DNA of 64,000 nucleotides. Origin: Pycnopodia helianthoides (Eukaryota; Echinodermata; Asteroidea; Forcipulatida; Asteriidae). Under the pieces are notes generated by a model. It saw only the letters and a program-made list of their open reading frames with translations. It ran no database searches and was not told the origin of the DNA. The stretch lies in NCBI GenBank assembly GCA_032158295.1, contig CM063258.1, positions 10,186,583 through 10,250,582 of the forward strand. Reading direction: 5' to 3'. The position numbers were made by a program, and so were the translations under genes. Positions 35,703-46,479 of the stretch are shown piece after piece (positions within the stretch are counted from its first letter, which is position 1; every line of letters starts with the position of its first letter).

Positions 35703-36845
35703 TTATGGGTCTACAGTGTGCCTTGGGTTCGGAGATAAATTAAAGCAGTGTGCTCATTAGTTTACAGCAACTCAATAGGCTGTACAAGTCTTGTGCATAT
35801 ATCGAACATTGGGACCTGCTAAAGTACGCTATTTTGTTGCCTTCAACTGTGAAGTTAATGAAAGCAATGTACGTGGGATCCCAAGGTTTCAAAATTGTTT
35901 TGAATGTACACATTAGAGTAGCACATGTTGTAGCCAGTACATGTACAAATTTCCTATAATCAAATAAATAACAGTGAAAATGTAAACTGTAGTAAGAAAT
36001 TAACCACACATTAAACCTGGCAATTGAATTCAATTGAAAAGGTAGCTGGCTTTTCTTTAATAGACTGTATAGAATAGATTTGATATAACATGTAACTGTT
36101 GAGTATTGGGCACATGTGTGTTTATAGTGTTTCAGATAAATTAATCAATACTTACAGAGCTTACCACCATGCAAAATTATGTGGATGTTTATAAATTGTA
36201 ATAGTAAACATGTACATTGTTTACATGTACATTAGTACAATGTACTTGTAGTTCTAGTAGTGTGTGCAATTTATGTGCAAATGAAGTTCTACATAATGTA
36301 CCTGGGGTTGGGCGGATAACATAACCATTTCTCAATATCCATTGCCTGGTAGCTAGTTGTTGGATTTCGGCCCAGTAGTTTGATAGATTTAATGAAACTT
36401 GATGGAATGAGAAAAGGCATTTTGATTCCGTTTTTTGAATGTTTGAAGAATTTACATTGATAACAACAAGGCTTTCATCGTACAGTAGCAAACTTGATTA
36501 TGCCAATGTCCTAGATGGACCACTGACCAAGTGAAATCTTAAGGGTGTGATTTCATGAAGCTGCTCAATCACTTCAGGTTGGTGTTCCATAAACTTTTTC
36601 TTGCCTCTGCACGCTCGTATTTTTCAGAACATTTTGGAGTTTCTGGAGTTGTCACAATGAAACCCTGATTTGACAAAGGAAAGACAACAAAGTATCTCAT
36701 AATAAACACTGGGATTTGTTGTTCTTGTAGGAGGAGAAAATATGAGTCTGAGTTGGCGCAAAACCTTGGCCATAAGCCAATCATACACTTTAATTTTGGT
36801 GAATGGATCTACTACATTTGTATGTAGAATAGATGACTGCACCAT

Positions 36846-37040
36846 GTTCTGATAACCCTATGTTCCGATACCCCTTTGTTCCAACAACCCTATTTTCCCA
36901 TAACCTTATGTTCAGATAACCCCTTGTGATCTACACGTTAGTGTTTAGGTTAGGGTTAGAGTTACGGTTCGATTAGGAAAATACATCAGGGGTGTTGGAA
37001 TATAGGGTTGTTAAAACAAAGGGGGTGTAACCATCAGAAT
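36846..37040. repeat. Palindromic minisatellite (ATAACCCTATGTTCC)
   Basis: The left half has about five units near 16-17 bp (GATAACCCTATGTTCC, GATACCCCTTTGTTCC, CAACAACCCTATTTTCCC...). The right half carries the reverse complement (GGTGTTGGAATATAGGGTTG, then AAAACAAAGGGGGTG). The axis lies near 36945, at a GGTTAGGGTTAGAG run. It is a tandem repeat folded on itself. Confidence 0.75.
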
Positions 37041-39466
37041 AACCAGAAGTTGTTAACTTAGTATATGTAGACAAAAAATAGAAAGGCTTTCAGATTTGTA
37101 TCGTTTTTATGTTCATATGGCAAAATGTCATTCCTAGTATAACCAATTCTTTTGTAAGAAGAATTAACGAAAGAAAAACTGATAGTTTACAATATACATA
37201 GTGTAAAGGTTTATTTCTGCCAAAAAAGCTGTGCTTTGTCCGTAATGAATGTGCACACTGTGGACAGTGCTTTTAGTATATTTTTGTTTATGGTATTTTT
37301 TTGATTTCGTACAATGCTCGGACTTGCAAGTCTATAAATACACCTGTATACTTATAAGCTCAATGAAACCATGTAAATGCTTCTCTCACCAAGTGCCTGT
37401 GGAAATCTCCCCCTTGCAAATTACTGGCTCGCTCTGTCATTATTACCCTCATGGGGGTCAGTAGTTCTGTCATTACGACAAGACCATGCTATACGCTTTC
37501 ACACTTCAACCCGCCGAGTGTCTCCTGAAAAATATGGAGTGACAGAAATCTTCAGAAGAAGCCTCCTCGCTGAGTCGCTGGAAAAAAAAAGAAGTAAAAC
37601 TAACGGTGACGCATATAGGGGACACATGGGCTGAGTCACCCATCAAAATGAGAACTGTGCTGGCCGCTGAATAAATGCATAGTACTTGTCACCTACACAC
37701 GGTGTTGCTCGCCGTAGAGTGATATTGGCGCTGGTTCATTTAGCGTGGGTAATTTCCACGCGGCTATGTACGTGTATCTCTGTGTTTGGTTTTTACGCTT
37801 ACTGGAGGCTCAGATTGCATGGAATTGGCACACTGATTTATACATGTGGACTGTATCATTGGCTATCTATACTGCATATTGAGTTATTGAATTGGTGGTT
37901 ACGTCAATCGTCAAATAAACGATGAGGTATTATACAGGCAGTCATGTAGTCATAGATTCCCGAAATGATTGGTCAGTTGCTGTAACTTCTGTCTCTCCCT
38001 CTGCACTTGCTCTTTCTCACCAATTTCAAGTGCTTTTTAAGGAAAAAGTATAGGAATTGTAACTGTCACAAAATTTGACAAGTTTAAATCTGAAACCTCA
38101 CTGATTATTAAGTTCATACGTTAGCTATAACTAGTACCAATCCTCTAGACAAATGTTTTTGTCTTAAAAATGTGCAAAAGTCAAGAAAACATTTGTCTTT
38201 TTATTGAATACTTCAGGTATCATGAAACTAGCCAAGGAGTCCTAAAGTTTTGCAGTTTTTAAAAACATTTTGGGGAACCTTTGGAATTCCTGCATACATT
38301 ATTTTAACATGTTAAGGAACTGAAATTGCTCAACAGGTCCCAACTTTCAAATATGTGCACGTTGGACTTGCACAGCCTCCTGCCACCTGGTCTTTTTGCC
38401 TAATTGCAGTGAGTTTATTGAGAGATTCCTGAAGAGAATGGTCTGTCACATTGGTCTTGATTGTATCAGAAAACCCTTTATCGTGATTTTTCTTTCCTGT
38501 TTTCTTTTTTTCTCTTTCTCTCTTGTACCAAAACAATAGATGAAACTGAGACTGACACAAAAAATGAACTGGCTCAGTTGTCTGTACTGATTTGAGGAAT
38601 CAAATCATTGGTAGCTCACTGCACGATGAAAGTATATCAGGAAAAAATAGGGCATTCCAAAAATGAGGGCATTCCTTCTATATTACAGTACATCCTACGC
38701 ACTTGTACTCACACCCTTTTTCATGACGTTCACTTTTCTCTTGTGAATAGTACATTAACTGCCCCTCCTGTTTGAATGTCTTAGTCTATACCTTATTAAG
38801 GGGAAAACAACAGAGGTGGGTGTAACCTGATAAAAGCCTTGAGGGAAGGAGGGGGCATCCCCAAAGGAGGTCGTATCTTTTTTTTATTACCGTACATTGA
38901 ACACATTATAGATTATGTCGGATATTTTACTTCTCTCATGTGAGCAGCAAGTCAGCTGACCCACTTCTCCTTTTTAATTTTCCGTACTCGAGGGGGCACA
39001 ATGTTTGCCGGAGTACAGCACCAAATATTGAAGATGCTGCATTTAAAATGGTTGAAGGCATTCATTTAAAATGATCGAAGGCTTTTTTTTTCTTTTCCAA
39101 AAGCTTGAATTATAGATCGTTGGCAATGACTGACATAATATGAACGCTAGCTTGATTGTCAACCTCTCTGTCTGAGAGAGACTGTCCCTAATGTAGTCCA
39201 TTCATACATGACAGGATGCACAAGGGATCAATCACATATCTCTCTATCTGACAGGAGTTTTTTTTTACCATGACCCCGAGATGAAAATATTGTCATGTGT
39301 GAGGGAAAAAACCACAAGGTGTGTTTTGTCACACCTCCTACAATATACGCAACTGGTAATGAAATGCCTGAAGCACATGGGACTCATACTGGCGGCTTAT
39401 TCCTGTAAATAAAACGTTGCCTTTCACACACAGACAAGGATCCTGTTTGATATCAGCTTAGTGGTT

Positions 39467-39828
39467 AAAGGGAAGGTATACTGTTGGTAATTACTTCAAG
39501 AATTAATGACCACAAAAACTCACTTGGTAAAGAGCACTGGAGAGCTGTTGGTATTAGAAAACATTGTTGGAAACGAACCATTTGAAGTAATATAGTTTTA
39601 GAGAAAGAGGTAATTTTTCACCCAAAGATTTGAATCTGAGAAAAGGTTTCAGTCTCAAGCATCTGAAAGCACACATTGCTATGCAACAAGGGTGCTTTCA
39701 TTATTTTCTTGCAACTTTGATAACCAATTGAGCCCAAATTTTCACAGGTTTGTTATTTTATGCATATGTTGGGATAGACCAAGTGAGGATAACGGTCTTT
39801 GACAATTACCAAAAGTATGCCCTACCTA
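39467..39828. mobile_element. MITE with GGTATACTGTTGGTAATTAC ends
   Basis: Left end AAGGGAAGGTATACTGTTGG then TAATTAC. The right end in reverse complement is TAGGTAGGGCATACTTTTGG then TAATTG. The interior carries TTTTAGAGAAAGAGGTAATT, AAGCATCTGAAAGCACACA, CAACAAGGGTGCTTTC and AATTTTCACAGGTTTGTTA. I recall this kind of element as very abundant in echinoderm genomes; that is memory, not a search. Confidence 0.7.
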
Positions 39829-40152
39829 TAACAAGGTAGGGGAACCATGAACACAAATAACAGTTTGGTAAAACCATTGGGCTGCCTCATCTAGTCAGGC
39901 ATTCCAGTGTGAAATAGGGAAGTTAATTAAGATTGAAGGGAAAATTTAATCTGAAAATCTCAATAGCAAGAACAACATTTTTGTCATCAAACATATTCAC
40001 TAAACATAATATCCTACATTACCTTTTCTGTGAAAGGTTTATAAACTAGCTAATTTTCATGTGTTAGCTTACATTTTTAGTTGATTAAGTTACCACTTAT
40101 TAAAAGAGCGCCTGTCCCTTTTTCAATCTTAGTTTTTGAAAAATTTATTTAC

Positions 40153-40849
40153 ATGTACAGTAAGCTTGGGCGATACCACGATATTATCGAATATCGCGAT
40201 ACTAGTTCTGAAACGATTACGATATCGGGTCACGTTTTTTTTTAATCGTGATATCGGTAAATCGCGATATCGTTAAGTATCGCGATGTATTTCCTAGCCG
40301 AGACGATCTTGCAACAATAAATCTCCTTGTCGAGACAATATTTCAACAATAAATCTCCTTTTCGAGACGATTTGCTGCAACAAAGAGTTGCAAGTCACAG
40401 ACCGCAACCGCAAGGTTCCCAAACAGATCCGATCCGACAGGGTTTAGTCTTCGGAAAAAACCAACATCAAAGCCTTAGCGGTCAGGCGGTCTCACACAGA
40501 CGGGTGTTATCACGTGCAATATCACGTGCGTGTTGCGGACGTGCGAGTAGCGTGATCTAATTAGCTATGCACACATAAAGAACAGTCTGTCATGCGCAGT
40601 TAACACATTAAATGTGTGTAAGTAATAGGCCCAGGTTTTCATACCATAGGTTTAGAGTAAAACCCGAAGAATAGGTGATTGGAACAACGATATAAATGAT
40701 AGGTCAATCATAGCCACAACTCACACCGTGAAATTTGTAGTAAATTGACGTCATAAAAAAATGATCGCGATTATATCGAATATCGCGATATATTCTTGAC
40801 GATATATCGTGGCTGAGAAAAAGCGATATCGCCCAAGCCTAATGTACAG
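40153..40849. mobile_element. hAT-like non-autonomous element with perfect 8-bp TSD
   Basis: The element body is 40161-40841. Left end TAAGCTTGGGCGATACC; right end in reverse complement TAGGCTTGGGCGATATCG. The identical octamer ATGTACAG flanks both sides (40153-40160 and 40842-40849), the duplication length made by hAT transposases. The terminal 100 bases are dense in ATATCGCGATA palindromes. The interior has a short tandem repeat (CAACAATAAATCTCCTTKTC, about 40310-40370). The 77-aa open frame inside has no hAT domain. Confidence 0.88.
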
Positions 40850-42868
40850 GTACATTTATCCTTCAACTTGAATGGCACTGATCTTTCAAAATTTCTGGAA
40901 ATGTAAAGATCAATGAGTTTCATTTAGCTTTAACTGTTTTGGAAGGTTACTCCGAAAGACCATGCACTAACCTTTGAGCATTTTTGTTTTATTTGTTGTC
41001 ATTGTTATTATTATTTTTGTATTTTTACAGAATTTGTAATTATGGAATGTTTTTCTATATAACAGTATCAACAGTGCACAAAATCCTAGACAAAGCATTT
41101 GTTTCCTTTGTGGCTCACGTCTCTGAAAATTTTGACAGTTTGGTTGTAGGTTGTGTTTATTGAAATCTAGAGTATGGGAATGATTGTAATTGCCTGAAAC
41201 GACGATGCACTTTTCCTTTCAATAATTGCTTACCGGAGACCCAGATAACAAAATTGCACTCGAACCCACAGTATGTTAAAAGAATTGCACCTCGATCATT
41301 TGATCCAGATAATAATAAATCAATCCAATGGATTGAATTCTTGTCATTAAATTCTAATCAAGTTTATCCGTTATCAGGTGACTTTGATTACGGTTCAAAA
41401 CAGTATCTCTCATCTGTCCATTAGTCTGGAGGTAAATCCATATGCAGCTAGCTAATTAACCACCAAGTACCTGCTGATGATAGGTATTAGCGTTAACTGA
41501 ATAAAACGCACACACTGGTATAATGAAATGAGTGATCGCAATCGTTTACGTACACACATAATCAAATTGGGCCGGTCTGTATTGGTTTATCAAGCCATTC
41601 GAAGGACACCAAAGCATCGGGTGCTCATTGCTCAAATTTATTAAGTGCATTAAAATCACCCCGTGGACAACGCCAAATAAATCAAGCATTATGTTGGGAG
41701 TTCCGCACACGTGGGGATAATCATACAAGACTCGGTTCAAAGAAAGACAAAGAGAAGAAGAAAATATAATAATAAATCAGCTCACTGAAATTTTCTTTAG
41801 GGTTTTTTCTCCTCTCGTCTCCAGAGCTGAAAGCCTTGGTGATAAGGATCTTTGTTTGCCAAGAAAACCCTTGATGCATGCCACAGCCTCAGCGAGCAAA
41901 TTTACCATCTCGAGTCTCTTCCCCTGGGTATCATAGCGTACACGCTCCCCCCAAAAAATTGAAAAAAGTAGGAGGAGAAATATTTTTAAATTAAGAGCAC
42001 TGACCGTTCAAGTTAATTTATCAGCGTGAATCCTCATAACCAGGCAGTGTTTAAGGGGTCAACTCCCTTGGTCTATTCATTATGTTTGTATGGGTTGCAA
42101 TAATGAATGGGGGTATCTTTTATCATAACGAAGTTTGATAAGTATCATATTATTCGATTGGATTTCCTTACTTGTTCAAGGCTGAAAACAACCCAATAAA
42201 AAGGACAGTGACCATTGGCATGGTCAAGTGCCTTCATTCTGCTTTTCATGTAATTGAAAAATAATGTGCACAGTTGTACAAAGTATACATCATCTAGCCA
42301 GTGCCGATATTTAATGTTGCTCTTTGGATAAGTAAATGGAAAATAATATAGAAATTTGCACCAAGTTTATTTCACCTTGTCCATGGAAGTATAACACTCT
42401 TCTCATAATCTCGTTGTATGATGTGTAGTTGAAAAAATACTAAATTGATACAAAGTTTGTAAAATCTTGCCAATGCCATGATCAACCAAAAGATCCTTCA
42501 CAAATCACATGGGTACATGTACCTTACATACAGACAGATCTGACAGATAATATGATGTTTTTTGCATAAAGTCTCTTCTCTTATTTATACCACAATCAAG
42601 TTATGCCATATTTACACAGAGTCTCTCTAGTGTTATAACTTAAATCAAGTTACAACATTTTTTTCAAAGAGTCTGTTGTGAGATACAGTATATCAATAAA
42701 ACAGAGTTACGAAGGTTTTTACACTGATGTGAAGATGTAGCTTGACAAATATGCCTTGCCGAATTCTGAATTCATTTATTAACATGCCCTGATACATAGC
42801 AACATGTCAAATGATTCTGTGGATACTCCCAAATGGCTGAGTTCCATTAGGTTTTCACTCGTAATTAC

Positions 42869-43057
42869 CTGCATCCAAGTTGAAATCATGTTTCCGGCTA
42901 CCTCTTCGAGGTCATCATTCATTGTGAAACACTGTCCTTTCAGTACGGTAGATAAAGCAAAGCCTTCATGGAGGCGCATCCCAATCCAGAGCTTAAGACA
43001 GGGTTGCCAAAAGGCTTTTAGTAATCGGAAGTAGTCTTTGGATTCGGGTGAGAGGTG
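42869..43057 (-). other. Exon-like minus-strand open segment, unidentified
   Basis: Read on the minus strand this 189-base stretch is fully open (63 codons). It is preceded by a pyrimidine-rich run ending TTTATTCAG and followed by CAG/GTAATTACG, an apparently good donor, both in phase 0. The reading begins HLSPESKDYFRLLKAFW and later has LKGQCFTMNDDLEEV. The frame stays open beyond the donor for 27 more codons to a stop. 'SPES..DY..LLK' and 'LKGQ.F...DDL' loosely recall the C-terminal end of mariner-type transposases ('SPDLAP.DY.LF', 'L.G..F'), though the spacing is wrong. It could be an exon of a nested gene, a decayed transposase, or chance. It lies about 100 bp from SCAI exon 4. Confidence 0.3.
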
Positions 43058-43158
43058 CTGAATAAACTAAAAACATTTACACCATATTTCACAGAAAAGC
43101 AATCAGTGTTTAACACCCCCAAACTGATGTATTTCTGTCTTTCTGCTCTTTTCTTTAG

Positions 43159-43257
43159 CTTAAGAACAAGTGAAACCAATTATCTCAATGAGGCGTTCTC
43201 CTTCTACTCGGCCATCCGCTCCAGAGCTTATTATTCCAAAGTAAATCGAGAAAAAGG
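43159..43257 (+). CDS. SCAI: SCAI, fourth coding exon (residues 110-142 and part of 143)
   Basis: A 99-base exon. After the Tyr completed from exon 3 it reads LRT, SETNYLNEAFSFYSAIR, SRAYYSKVNREK. This matches the family block that in vertebrates precedes the 'PELVVKKLRYYARF' region. The acceptor is TTTTCTTTAG (43149-43158) and the donor GTAAGTG at 43258. The codon at the end is split after GG and must encode Gly whatever the next exon brings. The length is divisible by three, as for exons 2 and 3. Only about a quarter of the protein (vertebrate SCAI is around 600 residues) is encoded in the window; the rest must lie beyond 64000. The preceding intron is 29.6 kb and the following one at least 20.7 kb. 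Confidence 0.95.
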
Positions 43258-43284
43258 GTAAGTGTACATACCCCCTATATAGGT

Positions 43285-43465
43285 ACTCTTTGCAGGAATC
43301 AACCAATATGAGTTTATGTAGGATTTTATACTTTCCGATCCTTCAAAATCAACCAATATGCGTTTATGTAGGATTCCTACTGCCTCAATCCTCCAAAACC
43401 AACCTATTTGAGTTTATGTAGGATATACTGCCTCAATCCTCCAAAATTAATCAATATGGGTTATC
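43285..43465. repeat. About 50-bp tandem repeat just after SCAI exon 4
   Basis: Four units anchored by CAACCAATATG (43300, 43350, 43400, and a variant at 43448), each followed by AGTTTATGTAGGAT and a CCTCAATCCTCCAAAA-like end. A single similar unit occurs far away at 60301-60333, so this is a local expansion of a dispersed sequence. Confidence 0.85.
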
Positions 43466-45299
43466 TACAGGTAGGATCCCAAATGCCTATCACAGATAAA
43501 TGCCAAAGGATTGGCAATCTTTAGAAATAATCAAAATCTTCCTAGTGATTTTGATGGACACAGGAAAGAAAAGCTATGATTCTATTACTCAGCTGACATC
43601 CTGGAAATAGATTTATGTCAGTATCAGTAATCAAAGCTCAAATGAAATTTAAAAACATTTTCCGTGTATTTCTGTCTGAGAATTTATGATCACTTGTAAA
43701 AGATTCCTTATAAAAGATTCCCTTTAAGTATTAGAAATTGTCAGAGTGTGAAAAAAGTATCACAAAAATTTTATTCAAAGCAAACAACAAACTATAAAAA
43801 GGCAAATGATATTGATGAAAAAAGGACTTACATGTATTTAGTTTTTCCAAAATGTTCATGTTTTTAAAATTTTAAATAGTTAATTAAAAAAAATTGATAA
43901 CACAAATGCAATTACAAAACACAATAGCAGTAGTAATAGTAGGTATAATATTTGATATATGTTTCCCCAAGAGTAAATCACCTGGCACTAATTTCACACA
44001 CATTTAAGCTTTGAAACATTGCTGTTGCCATTCCCGTTTAAACTAATTAGTGCACAAAGGCTCAGGCTGTCCTTGTGGCCTTGAATAAACTACGCTGGGG
44101 TGAACTTTTAATTAAAAGCAAGTGTTTGATCTCACTGCAAACAGAACAAAGTAAACCTATATTGTAATGAATTAAACAGGAAGAAAAAACCTATTAAGGC
44201 TCTTTGCCACACAACTGTCATCAAATGAAGTGTATGGTCGAGTGTTGACTGGTCTAATTTGTACATGTTAGAAGGGAAAACAGTTTGAATAGTCACTCAA
44301 AATAGATCGGAACATTTGAAGTGGACAAGGGAGCAAATGCTGACGGGTGGAGACAATGGGGGAAAATAAACATCAGCACAATTCCACTTCGATTATAAAT
44401 GGAAGATAAAGCTATCTCTCTTTCTTTGGGGGTGTTGATAAGGGAAATTACAACAAATATTTTATCGCACCTCACGCATGGGCACAGTTTGTAAAACCAT
44501 TTTTTCAATTTTTTGTTTTTTCTTTTACATTTTTTAAAGTTATGTTCTTCTTCCGTACATCCTTCAGAAAAAAACATTGTCACTTCCCTAAATCTCTTTC
44601 ATGTGGACAAACATTTAATTAACAATAATAAAAATTAAAATGAGGACACAATAGGAAACTAGAGCCAAGTCCAAAATGGCAGCTGCAGCTGTGGCCGTTG
44701 CTAAGAGCAGCCTTTGCTTCAATGTATGTTAACATGGTGGTCCAGCAGCTGCCTAGCTTGTGAATAAGTGGAGCGGTTTACCTGGCTACCTTCATTGAAA
44801 AAGCGGAAACTAACATATGCTTAAGAATCATCCAACTTAACCCATATCTGTCTGAATATGTCACAGCACATTAAAAGCGCTGTTCCTGCCTAAGTCCATG
44901 CAGCGCTTATTGCTGCATTACAATAAGCTTTCAATAGTTACTGCCTTGCAAGTAAACATACCCCCAACAAACTGTACTGTTGGAAAGAGCACCTTTCCCT
45001 TTAATTTGATCTATATTTTGTCATGTTTCCCGCCTCATGTCACTGGTAGTGAGAGTGTAAAGAAAGACACTAACTTCTTGTTCATCTACTGGTTTTCCTG
45101 TAGTTAGGCACTAACAGCATTTGTGTGTTCTACGGGAAATCCTGTATGTAGGCAGACAATTTCTGAACTCTACAAAGCACACAAATGCAATGGGGAAGGT
45201 TTGCTGTTTGTTTGTGTCTGGTTCTTGACCAAAGCAATGATCTTGTGAAGCCTTAATATCTCCCTCGACAACAAGACCTGGATTTACATGGACACCTCG

Positions 45300-45415
45300 T
45301 AGGCCATGGCCTCCGTTGCCCTGGTCTTAGCCCATAGACTTTAACACTTTCCAATGGAATTGCCCTCTGCAAACTGAAAATGGCCTTGCCCTCTCAAAGA
45401 TGTGATTCCAGGCCT
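45300..45415. repeat. Dispersed repeat copy ('ATGGCCTTGCCCT...CCAGGCCTG')
   Basis: GGCCATGGCCTCCGTTGCCC, TTTCCAATGGAATTGCCCTC, AAAATGGCCTTGCCCTCTC and TTCCAGGCCTG. Closest partner is 7085-7190, in the same orientation. Confidence 0.6.
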
Positions 45416-45923
45416 GAGTTAACTGCATGAAGTCAGGTCTAGTTTATATTAGTGTGGTAAACCTTCCCTCATTCACCATTTGATGATGTTAGCCTTGAGA
45501 TTTCTTTTTGCCCAAGCAAGGCAATTATTCTGTGTGTATAGACCAGTCCATTAGTAAATCAAACCGTCTGTTGGAATTTCCTTCAGTGGGCACAATAGTG
45601 CAGACTTGTGGGGTGCATTTCCCTCCATTATGGCTCTGTGGAGAAAGTTCAAGGCCAAAAGATGAGAATCTTGTATAATATAGATGCGGGTTGTATCCAT
45701 CTTGTGAAAAAACTTGGCGAAAGCCTGGTGAAAGTTCCACTGCAGTAAAAGGTTTTTTCTTTTTTATATCCTAGGAAATAATCTTTTCCTGTTTGGGAGT
45801 GCCATGTGAAAGGGATTTGTGGTCGTTTTCCTCGTTGGCTATGTGGTTAAAAATCTTTAATTCCAACTGCATTTACATAATTAATACTTTCTGAAGATGA
45901 ACAAAAATAGCAATCATGTGAAA

Positions 45924-46479
45924 AGACTGTGCAAGTCTTGCGTGTATTCAAACTTCTGGGACCAAGTTGGTACCAACCATTCTGAGCTTTACGTGTATGC
46001 AATTCTGTTTCTTCAAATACTTGAGTTTATTGAGTTAATGCTATAAAAAGTTATATCATATTGTTGGGAAAGCAAAATTTAGCCATGAAATATATGAAAG
46101 TAAAATAAATTTAACAAATCAACAACGAAAACCTGTGAATAAGACTTAACCTCCATTTCCGGTTACTTGTAAACAATTAAGAATTTTGCCCAACTCACAT
46201 GCATGCAATCATTAATCCTATATAATGGTCGCACAAATTCAGGTGTGATCGGCAAATTGGGTTTCAAAAAAAATAAGCAACCTCGTTGCAAGTTTTAATT
46301 TTGTTTTAATGTTAATTTTAACAAATAATTTGCATTATATAAACATTTATTTATAACAAATTGCTGTGGGTATTTTTATGTTCAATAATAAATTAAAAAA
46401 AAGATTTGATGTCATAGAATAATATAGTCTTCGATCGAGTTGCTTTCTCAAATTCGATCACCTGAGATCTGCACAGTCT
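45924..46479. mobile_element. 556-bp element with AGACTGTGCAAGTCTT ends, copy 2
   Basis: Starts AGACTGTGCAAGTCTTGCG, then TATTCAAACTTCTGGGACC, and ends ...GATCTGCACAGTCT. It is the inverted counterpart of 8901-9433 and the template for the fragment at 30388-30500. The interior is AT-rich and non-coding. Confidence 0.65.

Larger units (their letters stand above)
13575..43158 (+). other. SCAI intron 3 (29.6 kb), transposon-rich
   Basis: Donor GTAAGT, acceptor TTTTCTTTAG. This is the largest complete intron in the window and carries most of the identified mobile elements. Stretches with no assigned feature include about 13580-15200, 15910-17860, 21600-24220, 24620-26600, 28130-29830, 31720-33170, 37050-39460 and 40850-42860. 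In these I see AT-rich sequence, scattered palindromes and small open frames without recognisable domains. Confidence 0.85.
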
